A stretch of DNA of 64,000 nucleotides. Origin: Burkholderia contaminans. Lineage in GTDB: Bacteria; Pseudomonadota; Gammaproteobacteria; Burkholderiales; Burkholderiaceae. The position numbers and the translations under genes are program-made. Positions 17,260-27,014 of this stretch are shown in pieces. The notes under the pieces are model-generated. The model searched no databases. It saw only the letters and a program-made list of their open reading frames with translations, and was not told where the DNA came from. Position 1 is the stretch's first letter, and each line of letters begins with the position of its first letter. The stretch is from assembly GCF_029633825.1 (NCBI RefSeq), contig NZ_CP090640.1:682001-746000 (forward strand), in the 5' to 3' direction.

Positions 17260-18056
17260 ATGATCCGCAGTTCCGCCCGGCGCACGATGCGCGTCGCTTT
17301 GTCGCAGGTTCGCGCGCTGGCAGTGCGTGTCGCCGCGGTCGCGCTGCCGAATCGCTGCGCACTGTGCGGCAATTTGTCACACGCCGTGATTTGCAGCGCT
17401 TGCGACGCCGCTTACTGGAACGAAGCGCGGCTGCGCTGCGACGTCTGCGCGCTGCCGCTGGGCATCGGGCCACCGCGTTCGCCCTCGCGACGCGGCGCTC
17501 GCAACGGCCGCGTTACCGCGTACCGGTGCGACGCGTGCCGCGCGGCGCCGCCGCCATTCGATGCGACGCTCGCGCTGGCGGATTACTGCGCGCCGCTCGA
17601 CGGGCTCGCGCGCGGCCTGAAGTTTCACCGGAAACTCGCGCTCGGCACCGAATTCGCCGCGCGGCTCGCCCGGTTGGTCGACGATACGCCCGGCGCCGGC
17701 GGCTTCGACCGGTGGCACCGGTGCCGCTGTCGCACCGGCGGCTCGTCGCGCGCGGCTACAACCGTGCGTGGGCGATCGCGCGCCCGCTCGCGCGGCGGCT
17801 CGGCGTGCGTGCGGATGCGGCGCTGCTCGCGCGGGTCGCCGATACCGCGCCGCAGTCGCGGCTCGACCGGCACGCACGGCGCGACAACGTGATGGCGGCA
17901 TTCGCGGTGGCGGGTGGCGTCGCCGGCCGCCACGTCGCGCTCGTCGACGACGTGATGACGTCCGGCGCGACGCTTGCGGCCGCCGCGCACGCGCTGAAGG
18001 CGGCGGGCGCCGCGCGCGTGACGAATCTGGTTGCGCTGCGCACCGCCAGGGATTAA
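17260..18056 (+). pseudogene. comF: comF-family phosphoribosyltransferase, frameshifted
   Basis: ComF-type amidophosphoribosyltransferase-like protein, needed for DNA uptake in competent bacteria. The start at 17260 (MIRSSARRTMR) follows AGGAG. The first frame encodes the zinc ribbon (CALCGN, CSACDAAYW, CDVCALPLG, CDACRAAPP) and FDATLALADYCAPLDGLARGLKFHRK. After GFD at 17707-17709 the reading must shift: VAPVPLSHRRLVARGYNRAWAIARPL and the PRPP loop VALVDDVMTSGATL continue in another frame to the TAA at 18056. One missing base between 17709 and 17710 explains it (GAC-GCG-GTG restored by one G). It could be a true mutation or a sequence error. Confidence 0.82.
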
Positions 18057-18161
18057 TTAGAGAGAGAGGCCAGCCGCCCGAACACGGCGGCGGCCGCCAC
18101 GAACCGGCCGGCCGGGAACGCGCACATGGCGCCGCCCCGGCCGGCCCAGCCAGACCGAAAC

Positions 18162-18632
18162 ATGTTCAACGTCGTCCTCGTCGCTCCCGAAATTCCGCCG
18201 AACACCGGCAACGTGATCCGCCTGTGCGCCAACACGGGCGCGCGCCTGCACCTGATCGAGCCGCTCGGCTTCCCGCTCGACGACGCGCGGATGCGCCGCG
18301 CGGGCCTCGACTATCACGAGTATGCGCAGATGCGCGTGCACCGCGACTGGGATGCGTTCATCGCGGCGGAAACGCCCGATCCCGCGCGAATGTTCGCGTT
18401 CACGACGCGCGGCTCGGGCCGCTTCCACGATCATGCGTTCCTGCCCGGCGACTGGTTCGTGTTCGGCTCTGAAACGCGCGGCCTGCCCGCCGAGCTGCTC
18501 GAGCGCTTCCCGAACGAACAGCGCGTACGCCTGCCGATGCGGCCGGACAACCGCAGCCTGAACCTGTCGAACACGGTCGCGGTGGTCGTGTTCGAGGCGT
18601 GGCGCCAGGCCGGCTTCGAAGGCGGCGCATGA
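18162..18632 (+). CDS. trmL: tRNA (cytidine/uridine-2'-O)-methyltransferase TrmL
   Basis: SPOUT-class enzyme that 2'-O-methylates the wobble base (position 34) of leucine tRNAs, 156 aa, the usual length. The start at 18162 (MFNVVLVAPEIPPNTGNVIRL) matches the conserved family N-terminus; an upstream ATG at 18126 adds 12 unlike residues. The knot region is seen in FVFGSETRGLPAELLERF, VRLPMRPDNRSLNLSNTVAVVVFEAWRQ. It directly follows comF on the same strand. Confidence 0.93.
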   Translation: MFNVVLVAPEIPPNTGNVIRLCANTGARLHLIEPLGFPLDDARMRRAGLDYHEYAQMRVHRDWDAFIAAETPDPARMFAFTTRGSGRFHDHAFLPGDWFVFGSETRGLPAELLERFPNEQRVRLPMRPDNRSLNLSNTVAVVVFEAWRQAGFEGGA

Positions 18633-18666
18633 CGCTTGCGCGGCGCACCCGGAACCGCGGGACGCG

Positions 18667-19200
18667 TCACGCCCGCGCGAGCCGTGCGAGCCGTGCGCGA
18701 TACAGGTCGTAAATGTCGGGAGAAAAGCACGCGAACATCACGCGTGCGAGGTTCGGCGCCTGCGGCAGCATTTCGGCGACGGTGCCGACCGCGATCTCGA
18801 CGGCTTCCTCGGCCGGATAGCGATAGATGCCGCAACTGATCGCCGGGAACGCGATCGACGTTGCCGCGACCTCCTCGGCCAGCTCGATCGCGCGCCGGTA
18901 GCAAGACGCAAGCAGATCCGCCTCGCCGCGCCCGCCGCCGTACCACACGGGCCCGACCGCGTGGATCACATAGCGCGCCGGCAACCCGTGGCCGCGCGTG
19001 AGCTTGGCGTCGCCCGTCTCGCAGCCGCCGAGCGTGCGGCACTCGGCAAGCAGGCCGGGGCCGGCCGCGCGGTGGATCGCACCGTCGACACCGCCCCCGC
19101 CGAGCAGCGAACCGTTCGCGGCGTTGACGATCGCGTCGACATCGAGCGTCGTGATGTCGACGACCTGCGCATCGAGCGTGGTGGAATGGATCTGCAGCAT
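18667..19200 (-). CDS. Macro-domain O-acetyl-ADP-ribose deacetylase
   Basis: A 177-aa stand-alone macro domain of the YmdB type, which hydrolyses O-acetyl-ADP-ribose and related ADP-ribose adducts. ATG 19200 ([20 protein letters not shown]) follows a GGGAGG site. Key marks are [29 protein letters not shown] (shown in part: [17 protein letters not shown]), the ADP-ribose loop [14 protein letters not shown], and the closing [13 protein letters not shown]. The catalytic Asn and Asp of the NAANxxLxGGGGVDG motif are present. It is an isolated gene. Confidence 0.92.
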   Translation of the reverse strand: MLQIHSTTLDAQVVDITTLDVDAIVNAANGSLLGGGGVDGAIHRAAGPGLLAECRTLGGCETGDAKLTRGHGLPARYVIHAVGPVWYGGGRGEADLLASCYRRAIELAEEVAATSIAFPAISCGIYRYPAEEAVEIAVGTVAEMLPQAPNLARVMFACFSPDIYDLYRARLARLARA

Positions 19201-19302
19201 GACAACCTCCCGGAACGCCGGAGACTGTTCAAGCGTAGCGCGCTTTGACGCCGGGCGCCGCGCGCCCGACGCGAACGCGGCGCCGAACGGCGCCGGGCCG
19301 CG

Positions 19303-20301
19303 TTACTCGGCGCGCGCGTCGCGCCGCAGCAGGCCGCTGACTGCGTCGCGCGGCGCGATGCCGTCGAACAGCACGCCGCACACGGCTTCGGTGATCGGCA
19401 TTTCGATCGACTGCGCGCGCGCGATGGCCAGCACGGCCTGCGCGCAGCGCACGCCTTCGGCCACGTGGCCGAGCGCGCCGAGGATATCGTTCAGCGTGCG
19501 GCCGGCCGCCAGTTGCAGGCCGACCGTGCGGTTGCGCGACAGGTCGCCCGTGGCGGTGAGGATCAGGTCGCCGAGGCCCGTGAGGCCCGTGAAGGTTTCC
19601 GCTCGCCCGCCGAGCGCGACGCCGAGCCGCGACATTTCGGCGAGGCCGCGCGTAATCAGCGCGGCGCGCGCGTTCAGCCCGAGGCCGAGACCGTCGGCGA
19701 TGCCGGTCGCGATCGCGAGCACGTTCTTCACCGCGCCGCCGACCTCGACGCCGACCACATCGTCGCCCGTATAGATCCGCATCGCGCCGTGATGGAACGC
19801 GGCGAGCGTGCGCTCGCGGCATTCGGCGGACGTGCTCGCCACCGTCAGCGCGACGGGCAGCGACTGCCCGACTTCGCGAGCGAAGCTCGGCCCCGACAGC
19901 ACGCCGTTGCTGTGCTGTTCGGGCAACTCGGCCGCGATCACCTGGTGCGGCAGCAGATGCGTGTCGGCCTCGAAGCCCTTGCAGACCCAGACGACATGCG
20001 CAGGCACGCAGCCTGCGTCGCGCATCGCGTGACACAGCGTGCGCAACCCGGCCACGGGCGCGGCGATCACGCACAGTGCGTCGTCCGCGGCGCCATGCGC
20101 GAGCGCGGCGCCGAGATCGGCGTCGTAGCGCAACGCGTCAGGCAGCACGATGCCGTCCAGATAGCGGGAATTTTCGTGCCGGGCCTGCAGCCCGGCGATG
20201 AGCGCGGCATCGCGCGCCCACAGAAGCGTATCGTGCCGCGCGGCCAGATGGCCCGCGAGCGCGGTGCCCCAAGCACCGGCGCCGAGAACGGCTACTTTCA
20301 T
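19303..20301 (-). CDS. gpsA: Glycerol-3-phosphate dehydrogenase [NAD(P)+]
   Basis: Cytosolic enzyme reducing dihydroxyacetone phosphate to sn-glycerol 3-phosphate for phospholipids, 332 aa. ATG 20301 ([20 protein letters not shown]) begins at the NAD-binding GxGxWGT motif. Other marks: [48 protein letters not shown] with the catalytic Lys, and [23 protein letters not shown]. It follows secB by 28 bp in the chain rhodanese-grxC-secB-gpsA, the same order as in many proteobacteria. Confidence 0.96.
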   Translation of the reverse strand: MKVAVLGAGAWGTALAGHLAARHDTLLWARDAALIAGLQARHENSRYLDGIVLPDALRYDADLGAALAHGAADDALCVIAAPVAGLRTLCHAMRDAGCVPAHVVWVCKGFEADTHLLPHQVIAAELPEQHSNGVLSGPSFAREVGQSLPVALTVASTSAECRERTLAAFHHGAMRIYTGDDVVGVEVGGAVKNVLAIATGIADGLGLGLNARAALITRGLAEMSRLGVALGGRAETFTGLTGLGDLILTATGDLSRNRTVGLQLAAGRTLNDILGALGHVAEGVRCAQAVLAIARAQSIEMPITEAVCGVLFDGIAPRDAVSGLLRRDARAE

Positions 20302-20329
20302 ACCCAGCACCGGTCCTCCGAGTGAAACG

Positions 20330-20812
20330 TCAGTTCAGCGTCGTGCCATTCGGTGCGCCTGCTGCGGCACCGGCCTGCTGCTGAAGCTGCGCGAGGCGTT
20401 GTTCGTACAGCGCCTGGAAGTTGATTTCCGCCAGGTGGATCGGCGGGAAGCCAGCACGCGTGATCGCGTCGGCGATGTTCGAACGCAGGTACGGGAACAG
20501 GATCGTCGGGCATGCGATGCCGACGAGCGGGTCGAGCTGCTCGTCCGGAATGTTGCGGATGTCGAAAATGCCGGCCTGCTTCGCTTCGATCAGGAACGCG
20601 ACCTTGTCCTTCACCTTCGCGGTGACGGTGCCCGACACGACGACTTCGAACACGCTTTCCGCGAGGCGGTCGGCCTTGACGTCGACTTCGACTTCAACCG
20701 ACGGCATGTCCTGCTCGAGGAAGATCGCCGGCGAATTCGGCTGCTCGAGCGACATATCCTTCAGGTAGACGCGCTGGATGTTGAAGAACGGTTGGTTTTC
20801 GACGTCGGACAT
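20330..20812 (-). CDS. secB: Protein-export chaperone SecB
   Basis: Cytosolic tetrameric chaperone that keeps precursor proteins unfolded and hands them to SecA, 160 aa. ATG 20812 ([26 protein letters not shown]) carries the family N-terminus; a segment typical of the SecA-binding surface is [32 protein letters not shown], visible around residues 110-140. AGGGAAA lies upstream. It sits between grxC and gpsA. Confidence 0.97.
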   Translation of the reverse strand: MSDVENQPFFNIQRVYLKDMSLEQPNSPAIFLEQDMPSVEVEVDVKADRLAESVFEVVVSGTVTAKVKDKVAFLIEAKQAGIFDIRNIPDEQLDPLVGIACPTILFPYLRSNIADAITRAGFPPIHLAEINFQALYEQRLAQLQQQAGAAAGAPNGTTLN

Positions 20813-20919
20813 GGTGTTTCCCTAAAAGTGGTGACGGGGCGGCCCGGCTTCTCGCCGGCCGCCACGGATGAATCCTGCGCGCCCAATCCGCGGCGCGGCC
20901 GGCGGCCATTCTGCCCTAA

Positions 20920-21180
20920 TCAGGCCGCTTGCAGAAGCGGGACGAGCCCGCCTTCGCGGTCGAGCTTCGACAGATCGTCGTAACCGCCGACGTGCGTGTC
21001 GCCGATATAGATCTGCGGCACCGTGCGGCGCCCCGTGCGCGTCATCATTTCGTCGCGGCGGGCCGGATCGCGGTCGATCAGCACCTTCTCGATCTGCTCG
21101 ACACCGCGCAGCTTCAGCAGGCGCTCGGCCTGGATGCAATACGGACACACCTGCGTGCTGTACATCAAAACCTTGTTCAC
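20920..21180 (-). CDS. grxC: Glutaredoxin 3
   Basis: Glutathione-dependent dithiol oxidoreductase, 86 aa. The active site is CPYC in STQVCPYCIQAERLL; the GSH-binding parts TGRRTVPQIYIGDTHVGGYDDL are intact. The start is GTG 21180 (MNKVLMYS), whose TG is shared with the TGA stop of the upstream rhodanese gene (a GTGA overlap), so translation is probably coupled; an ATG at 21165 is the alternative. secB follows at 107 bp. The neighbouring gshA-gshB pair 8 kb away supplies glutathione. Confidence 0.94.
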   Translation of the reverse strand: MNKVLMYSTQVCPYCIQAERLLKLRGVEQIEKVLIDRDPARRDEMMTRTGRRTVPQIYIGDTHVGGYDDLSKLDREGGLVPLLQAA

Positions 21181-21599
21181 TTCGCCACTCCTTGTTTGAC
21201 GACCGGCATCCCGGCCTGCTGCCAGGCGGCCACGCCGCCCTCGAGCACGTGCACCTCGGCGTAACCCGCCGCCTCGACCTCGCGCGCCGCCTTCTGCGAC
21301 TGCTGGCCGTTCTGGCAGACGAGCAGCACCGGCGTGCTCTTGTTCTTCGCGACCTGCGCGATCTTCGTGCCGATCTCGCCCGCCGCGACCTGGCGTGCCG
21401 ACGGCAGGTGGCCGGCAGCGAAATCGGCCGGCGCGCGCACGTCGATCACGACCGCGTTGCGGCGGTTGATGAGTTGCGTCGCCTCTGCGGCGGACAGGCC
21501 GCCGCGGCCGCGGCGCAGCGCGGGCCAGGCCAGCAGGCCGCCGGATACCACCAGGATCGCGATAAGGGCCAGGTTGGTGTAATTGGTAAAGAACGTCAC
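21177..21599 (-). CDS. Membrane-anchored rhodanese-like protein
   Basis: A 140-aa protein with one N-terminal helix (about 7-25, LALIAILVVSGGLLAWPAL) and a rhodanese domain. The active-site loop is VCQNGQQS with a single cysteine, and VIDVRAPADFAAGHLPSARQ is the family signature. GTG 21599 (MTFFTNYTN) is chosen as start because it directly precedes the anchor and has GGCGGAA upstream; an upstream ATG adds Arg-rich residues. It heads the rhodanese-grxC-secB-gpsA series. It probably handles sulfane sulfur or thiols; the exact role is unknown. Confidence 0.85.
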   Translation of the reverse strand: MTFFTNYTNLALIAILVVSGGLLAWPALRRGRGGLSAAEATQLINRRNAVVIDVRAPADFAAGHLPSARQVAAGEIGTKIAQVAKNKSTPVLLVCQNGQQSQKAAREVEAAGYAEVHVLEGGVAAWQQAGMPVVKQGVAK

Positions 21600-21644
21600 G
21601 GAATTCCGCCGGAAAAAGAGAAATCGGATGAGGACAATCCCGCC

Positions 21645-21654
21645 ATTATAAAAT
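21645..21654. promoter_or_regulatory. Divergent promoter region, rhodanese operon / gpmA
   Basis: A perfect TATAAT is read on the minus strand at 21650-21645, about 46 bp before the rhodanese start. On the plus strand the same spot offers TATAAA/TAAAAT toward gpmA. Neither has a good -35 at 17 bp, so the assignment rests on the -10 and on the divergent gene layout. Confidence 0.4.
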
Positions 21655-21734
21655 AACCGTCTTGCGCGATGGCGGGCCCGGGTCGGGTCCTGCACGACGC
21701 GCCACCGCTTCCTTCACTACCGACCGCAAGATCC

Positions 21735-22481
21735 ATGTACAAACTCGTTCTCATCCGCCACGGCGAATCGACGTGGAACAAGGAAAACCGCTTCACCGGC
21801 TGGGTCGACGTCGACCTGACCGAGCAGGGTCGCAACGAGGCCTACCAGGCCGGCGAATTGCTCAAGGAGGCCGGCTACACGTTCGACATCGCGTACACGT
21901 CGGTGCTCAAGCGCGCGATCCGCACGCTGTGGCACGTGCAGGACAAGATGGACCTCATGTACCTGCCGGTCGTCCATTCGTGGCGCCTGAACGAGCGCCA
22001 CTACGGCGCGCTGTCGGGCCTGAACAAGGCGGAAACGGCCGCGAAGTTCGGCGACGAGCAGGTGCTCGTGTGGCGCCGCAGCTACGACACGCCGCCGCCC
22101 GCGCTCGAGCCGACCGACGAACGCGCGCCGTTCAACGACCCACGCTACGCGAAGGTGCCGCGCGAGCAGCTGCCGCTCACCGAGTGCCTGAAGGACACGG
22201 TCGCGCGCGTGCTGCCGCTGTGGAACGAGTCGATCGCCCCGGCGGTCCGCGCCGGCAAGCAGGTGCTGATCGCCGCGCACGGCAACTCGCTGCGCGCGCT
22301 GATCAAGTACCTCGACGGCATCTCGGACAGCGACATCGTCGGCCTGAACATCCCGAACGGCGTGCCGCTCGTGTATGAGCTCGACGAGAACCTGAAGCCG
22401 ATCAAGCACTATTACCTCGGCGACCAGGACGCGATCGCGCAGGCGCAGGCCGCCGTCGCGAAGCAGGGCAAGGCGGGCTGA
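21735..22481 (+). CDS. gpmA: 2,3-bisphosphoglycerate-dependent phosphoglycerate mutase
   Basis: Glycolytic/gluconeogenic enzyme interconverting 3- and 2-phosphoglycerate, 248 aa. The start at 21735 ([20 protein letters not shown]) carries the phosphohistidine motif LIRHGES; the in-frame start upstream would add an unlike extension. The second catalytic His is in [19 protein letters not shown], and [14 protein letters not shown] is the substrate loop. It is divergent from the rhodanese operon and followed by the S41 protease gene. Confidence 0.97.
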   Translation: MYKLVLIRHGESTWNKENRFTGWVDVDLTEQGRNEAYQAGELLKEAGYTFDIAYTSVLKRAIRTLWHVQDKMDLMYLPVVHSWRLNERHYGALSGLNKAETAAKFGDEQVLVWRRSYDTPPPALEPTDERAPFNDPRYAKVPREQLPLTECLKDTVARVLPLWNESIAPAVRAGKQVLIAAHGNSLRALIKYLDGISDSDIVGLNIPNGVPLVYELDENLKPIKHYYLGDQDAIAQAQAAVAKQGKAG

Positions 22482-22763
22482 CGCCCGTCGGCCGGGCGAG
22501 CCGGGCGGGCGGGCGGCGTCCGCTGCGGCCCGTCCGGCCCCGCCCCGTGCCCTTGTCGCGAGCGCCGCGCGAACCTTCGCGGCCCCGGCGCTGTCGAAAC
22601 CGCTTTCGAACCCGCAGCGCATCCGGCGGCGCCCCGCCGGGCCGGCTCCGGGCCTGTTCGACGCTTTTCGCGCCGTTCCACTGAGTTATCGGACGAACAG
22701 TTATACTTGTCCGCTACATCATCCCCGCTACCGCCACGCGCTTCCCGACCGCACCAGATCTCT

Positions 22764-24311
22764 ATGCGAATGAAATTGAAGAACATCGGCCTGATTGCCG
22801 CGGGCCTCGCCACGGGCGTGTTCGCCACGCTGCAGGTTTCCGCATCGGCCGAGCAGACCGCCACGGCGCCGCTTCCCCTCGACCAGCTCCGCCTGTTCGC
22901 GGAAGTCTTCGGACAGATCAAGCGCGAGTACGTCGAACCGGTCGACGACAAGAAGCTGCTGACGGCCGCGATCAAGGGCATGGTGTCGAGCCTCGACCCG
23001 CACTCGTCGTTCCTCGACAAGACCGACTATGACGAGCTGCAGGAGCAGACGAAGGGCCGCTTCGCGGGTCTCGGCATCGAGATCTCGCAGGAAGACGGCC
23101 TCGTCAAGGTGATCTCGCCGATCGAGGATACCCCCGCGTTCCGCGCCGGCATCCGTCCGGGCGACCTGATCACCCGCATCAACGACAAGCCGGTGCGCGG
23201 CATGACGCTCGACAAGGCCGTGAAGCAGATGCGCGGCGAGCCGGGCACCAAGGTCACGCTGACGATCTTCCGCAAGAGCGACGACCGCACGTTCCCGGTC
23301 ACCGTCACGCGCGCGATCATCAAGGTCCAGAGCGTGAAGATGAAGATCCTCGATCCGGGCTATGCCTATGTCCGCATCACGAGCTTCCAGGAGCGCACGA
23401 CGCCCGATCTCGCCCAGAAGCTGCAGGACATCGCACGCCAGCAGCCGAACCTGAAGGGCCTCGTCCTCGACCTGCGCAACAACGGCGGCGGCCTGCTGCA
23501 GAGCGCGGTCGGCGTGGCCGGCGCGTTCCTGCCGCCCGACTCCGTCGTCGTGTCGACCAACGGCCAGATCGCCGATTCGAAGCAGGTCTACCGCGATACG
23601 TACGACAACTATCGCCTGCCGTCCTTCGATGGCGATCCGCTGAAGAACCTGCCGCCGGTGTTCAAGACCGTGCCGATGATCGTGCTGACGAACGCCTATT
23701 CGGCGTCCGCGTCGGAAATCGTCGCCGGTGCGCTGCAGGATTCGAAGCGCGCGCAGATCATGGGCAAGACGACGTTCGGCAAGGGTTCGGTGCAGACGGT
23801 CCGCCCGATGACGGCCGACACCGCGCTGCGCCTGACCACCGCGTACTACTACACGCCGAGCGGCCGTTCGATCCAGAACAAGGGCATCACGCCGGACGTG
23901 CCGGTCGACCAGTACGCGGATGGCGATCCGGACGACGTGCTCGTGACGCGCGAGGTCGACTACACGAACCACCTCGCGAACACGCAGGATCCGAACGAGA
24001 AGAAGGAACAGGAAGACCGCGAGCAGCGCCGGATGGATCAGCTGCGCGTGCTTGAAGAGCAGAACGACAAGAAGACGCCGGAGCAGCGCCAGAAGGATCG
24101 CGATCGCAAGCCGATCGAGTTCGGCAGCGCCGACGACTTCATGATGCAGCAGGCGCTCAACAAGCTCGAAGGCAAGCCGGTCCAGGAATCGAAGTCGCTG
24201 CTCGCCGAAAGCACGAAGGGCCCGGCCGGCAAGGCCGCCACGGCCTCGAAGGCATCGGGCGCCAGCGCGAAGCCGGCTTCCGCACCGAAGCCCGCGTCGG
24301 CGCCGAAGTAA
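22764..24311 (+). CDS. S41-family carboxy-terminal processing protease
   Basis: Periplasmic serine protease of the CtpA/Prc type, 515 aa. The start at 22764 (MRMKLKNIGLIAAGLATGVF) opens a signal peptide. A PDZ domain spans about 90-165 (FAGLGIEISQEDGLVKVISPIEDTPA..., GIRPGDLITRINDKPV). The catalytic region has NAYSASASEIVAGALQD with the Ser and GKTTFGKGSVQT with the Lys. The C-terminus is charged then Ala/Lys/Pro-rich (ASKASGASAKPASAPK). It likely trims periplasmic or cell-wall proteins. A strong terminator follows; the 282-bp gap upstream has no clear promoter beyond a TATACT at about 22693. Confidence 0.92.
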   Translation: MRMKLKNIGLIAAGLATGVFATLQVSASAEQTATAPLPLDQLRLFAEVFGQIKREYVEPVDDKKLLTAAIKGMVSSLDPHSSFLDKTDYDELQEQTKGRFAGLGIEISQEDGLVKVISPIEDTPAFRAGIRPGDLITRINDKPVRGMTLDKAVKQMRGEPGTKVTLTIFRKSDDRTFPVTVTRAIIKVQSVKMKILDPGYAYVRITSFQERTTPDLAQKLQDIARQQPNLKGLVLDLRNNGGGLLQSAVGVAGAFLPPDSVVVSTNGQIADSKQVYRDTYDNYRLPSFDGDPLKNLPPVFKTVPMIVLTNAYSASASEIVAGALQDSKRAQIMGKTTFGKGSVQTVRPMTADTALRLTTAYYYTPSGRSIQNKGITPDVPVDQYADGDPDDVLVTREVDYTNHLANTQDPNEKKEQEDREQRRMDQLRVLEEQNDKKTPEQRQKDRDRKPIEFGSADDFMMQQALNKLEGKPVQESKSLLAESTKGPAGKAATASKASGASAKPASAPKPASAPK

Positions 24312-24329
24312 GCGCCGGCCGGCATCCGA

Positions 24330-24366
24330 CGGGCCATCGCGGGAAGACCGCGATGGCCCGTTTTTC
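24330..24366 (+). terminator. Rho-independent terminator of the S41 protease gene
   Basis: The stem CGGGCCATCGCGG (24330-24342) pairs with CCGCGATGGCCCG (24348-24360) around GAAGA, followed by TTTTTC on the plus strand. Thirteen base pairs without mismatch. Confidence 0.93.
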
Positions 24367-24414
24367 ATGCGCGCCTAAAATAACGACACATACGCCGCCT
24401 CGCCACGACTCCCC

Positions 24415-25167
24415 ATGAACGACGATCAACTCCTTCGCTACTCCCGTCACATCCTCGTCGACGAAATCGGCATCGAGGCACAGCAGCGCTTTCTCGATGC
24501 GCATGCGATCGTCGTCGGCGCGGGTGGCCTCGGCTCGCCCGCCGCGATGTACCTCGCGGCATCGGGCGTCGGTACGATCACGCTCGTCGACGCCGATACG
24601 GTCGATCTCACGAACCTGCAGCGGCAGATCCTGCACGTGACGGCTTCGGTCGGCCGCCACAAGGTCGAATCGGGGCGCGACGCGCTCGCGCAGCTGAACC
24701 CCGAGGTGAAAGTGCACGCGGTCGCGGAGCGTGTCGACGATGCATGGCTCGACGCGCACGTGCCGCACGCGAGCGTCGTGCTCGACTGCACCGACAACTT
24801 CGCGACGCGGCACGCGATCAACCGCGCCTGCGTCGCGCATGGCGTGCCGCTCGTATCGGGCGCCGCGCTGCGCTTCGACGGGCAGATCAGCACGTTCGAC
24901 TTCCGCGACCCGGCCGCGCCCTGCTACGCGTGCGTGTTTCCGGAAGACCAGCCGTTCGAGGAAGTCGCGTGCGCGACGATGGGCGTGTTCGCGCCGACGG
25001 TCGGGATCATCGGCGCGATGCAGGCCGCCGAGGCGCTGCGCGTGATCGGGGAAATCGGCAAGACGCTCAACGGGCGCCTGATGATGCTCGATTCGCTGCG
25101 GATGGAATGGACGACGATGAAAATCGCGCGCCAGGCCGACTGCCCCGTGTGCGGGGGCCGGCACTGA
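24415..25167 (+). CDS. ThiF/MoeB-family sulfur-carrier adenylyltransferase
   Basis: E1-like enzyme that adenylates the C-terminus of a small sulfur carrier (MoaD or ThiS), 250 aa. ATG 24415 (MNDDQLLRYSRHILVDEIGI) is the family start. The ATP site is VVGAGGLGSPAAMYLAASGVG with the acidic VDADTVDLTNLQRQ; two zinc pairs are CYACVF and CPVCGG. The loop EVACATMGVFAPTVGIIGAMQA holds the conserved cysteine. There is no rhodanese domain, so it is of the MoeB/ThiF length. No partner gene is adjacent, so molybdopterin or thiamine use is undecided. Confidence 0.9.
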   Translation: MNDDQLLRYSRHILVDEIGIEAQQRFLDAHAIVVGAGGLGSPAAMYLAASGVGTITLVDADTVDLTNLQRQILHVTASVGRHKVESGRDALAQLNPEVKVHAVAERVDDAWLDAHVPHASVVLDCTDNFATRHAINRACVAHGVPLVSGAALRFDGQISTFDFRDPAAPCYACVFPEDQPFEEVACATMGVFAPTVGIIGAMQAAEALRVIGEIGKTLNGRLMMLDSLRMEWTTMKIARQADCPVCGGRH

Positions 25168-25177
25168 CGCGCGACGG

Positions 25178-25199
25178 GCATGCGCCCGGCGGCGCATGC
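25178..25199. terminator. Hairpin between convergent moeB-like and ptsI genes
   Basis: Arms GCATGCGCC (25178-25186) and GGCGCATGC (25191-25199) around CGGC lie between two convergent stop codons. No T run follows on either side, so terminator function is inferred from position only. Confidence 0.45.
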
Positions 25200-25241
25200 A
25201 TGGTGACACTTCGCTACGATTAGCGCAGACGCGGGCGCCTG

Positions 25242-27014
25242 CTACGCAGCCGCATCCGCGCGCGGCTCCGCCACCGACAGGCGCTGCAACGCGGCCTGCA
25301 CTTCCTCCGGCTCGAACGCGGCGAGCACGTCGGCCGTCGGCTTTTCGAGCGCCTTCAGGTGCGCGCGCAGGATCTCCTGCTTCACGACCAGCAACTGGCT
25401 CGGGTGCATCGAGAACTCGGTCAGCCCCATCCCGAGCAACAGGCGCGTGAGCGCCGGGTCCCCCGCCATTTCCCCGCACACCGACACGGACACGCCCGCG
25501 CGCTTCGCTTCGCGCAACGTATAGGCGATCAGGTGCAGCACGGCCGGATGCAGCGGGTCGTACAGGTGCGCGACCGCGTTGTCCGCGCGGTCGATCGCGA
25601 GCGTGTACTGGATCAGGTCGTTCGTGCCGATCGACAGGAAATCGAACCGCTTCAGGAACAGCGGCAGCGCGATCGCCGCGGCCGGGATCTCGATCATCGC
25701 GCCGATGCGCACGTTCGGGTCGTACGAGAGCCCCGCGTCGTCGAGCTGGCGCTTCGCCTCGCGGATCAGGTCGAGCGTCTGGTCGATCTCCTGCGCGTGC
25801 GCGAGCATCGGGATCAGGATCTTCACCTGGCCGAACGCGGACGCGCGCAGGATCGCGCGCAACTGCGTGAGGAACATCTGCGGCTCGGACAGGCTCCAGC
25901 GGATCGCGCGCAGGCCGAGCGCGGGGTTCGGCGCCGTCTCGTAGCCTTCGTCGAGCGCCTCGAGCGGCTTGTCCGCGCCGACGTCGATCGTGCGGATCGT
26001 CACCGGCATGCCCTTCATCCACTCGACGGCCCGCTTGTACGCGGCGAACTGCTCCTCCTCCTCCGGCATCTCCTTCTGATGCATGAACAGGAACTCGGAA
26101 CGGAACAGGCCGACGCCGACCGCGCCGGCCTCGACGGCCGCCTTCGCGTCGTCGGGCAGCTCGATGTTCGCGTACAGCTCGATCTTGGTGCCGCACAACG
26201 TTTGCGTCGGCGAGAACTTCAGGCGCTGCAGCTTGCGTTGCTCCAGCAGCTTCTCGGACTGCCGGTACGAATATTCCTCGAGGACGATCGGCGCCGGATC
26301 GACGATCACGATGCCCTGGTCGCCGTCGACGATGATCAGGTCGTCCTGGCGGATCAGCGCGCTCGCATGCTGCACGCCGACCGCGGCCGGAATGCCGAGG
26401 CTGCGCGCGACGATCGCCGTGTGCGACGTGCGCCCGCCGAGATCGGTGACGAACGCCTGGAACGACTGCGACTTGAACTGCATCATGTCGGCCGGCGCGA
26501 TGTCGTGCGCGACGACGATCATCTCGTTCGTGCCGTTCTTGGCCGCACGGTCGAGCGCCTGCGACGCGGACGGTGCGCCGGCGAGCGCCTTCAGCACACG
26601 CTCGACCACCTGCTCGATGTCGGCCTTGCGCTCGCGCAGGTATTCGTCCTCGATATCGTCGAAGTGGCGCGTGAGCAGCTCGAGCTGCTCGGTCAGCGCC
26701 CACTCGACGTTGTAGCGGCGCGTGCGGATCAGGTCGATGGTTTCCTGCACGAGCATCTCGTCGCTCAGGATCATCGCGTGGACGTCGATGAATGCGCCGA
26801 CTTCGCTCGGCGTGTCGTCGGTCAGGTCGGCGCGCAGCGCTTCGAGTTCGTGATGCACGACCTCGAGCGCGGTGCGGAAGCGCTCGACCTCCGCATCGAT
26901 CTGGTTCGCCTCGACCAGGTAATGGGCGACGTCGAGCGCCGCCGGCGCGATCAGATACGCTCGCCCGATCGCGATACCACGTGAGACGGGAATGCCATGC
27001 AGCGTGAAGGACAC
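25242..27014 (-). CDS. ptsI: Phosphoenolpyruvate-protein phosphotransferase (PTS enzyme I)
   Basis: Cytosolic enzyme I, which takes phosphate from PEP and passes it to HPr, 590 aa. The start is GTG 27014 (VSFTLHGIPVSRGIAIGRAY), preceded by a very strong AGAGGAGGTGCGC site; the longer open frame upstream is Cys/Arg-rich and unlike the family. The phosphorylated His is in LGGRTSHTAIVARSLGIPAAVG; PEP-binding marks are GLFRSEFLFM and FLSIGTNDLIQYTLA. The ptsH-ptsI gap is 201 bp and contains a terminator and its own -10, so ptsI can be transcribed apart from ptsH. Confidence 0.95.
   Translation of the reverse strand: MSFTLHGIPVSRGIAIGRAYLIAPAALDVAHYLVEANQIDAEVERFRTALEVVHHELEALRADLTDDTPSEVGAFIDVHAMILSDEMLVQETIDLIRTRRYNVEWALTEQLELLTRHFDDIEDEYLRERKADIEQVVERVLKALAGAPSASQALDRAAKNGTNEMIVVAHDIAPADMMQFKSQSFQAFVTDLGGRTSHTAIVARSLGIPAAVGVQHASALIRQDDLIIVDGDQGIVIVDPAPIVLEEYSYRQSEKLLEQRKLQRLKFSPTQTLCGTKIELYANIELPDDAKAAVEAGAVGVGLFRSEFLFMHQKEMPEEEEQFAAYKRAVEWMKGMPVTIRTIDVGADKPLEALDEGYETAPNPALGLRAIRWSLSEPQMFLTQLRAILRASAFGQVKILIPMLAHAQEIDQTLDLIREAKRQLDDAGLSYDPNVRIGAMIEIPAAAIALPLFLKRFDFLSIGTNDLIQYTLAIDRADNAVAHLYDPLHPAVLHLIAYTLREAKRAGVSVSVCGEMAGDPALTRLLLGMGLTEFSMHPSQLLVVKQEILRAHLKALEKPTADVLAAFEPEEVQAALQRLSVAEPRADAAA

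Noticed and set aside
17700..17720. Programmed ribosomal frameshifting in comF
   Set aside because: No slippery heptamer or following pseudoknot was seen, and the family is not known to use frameshifting; mutation or error is simpler.
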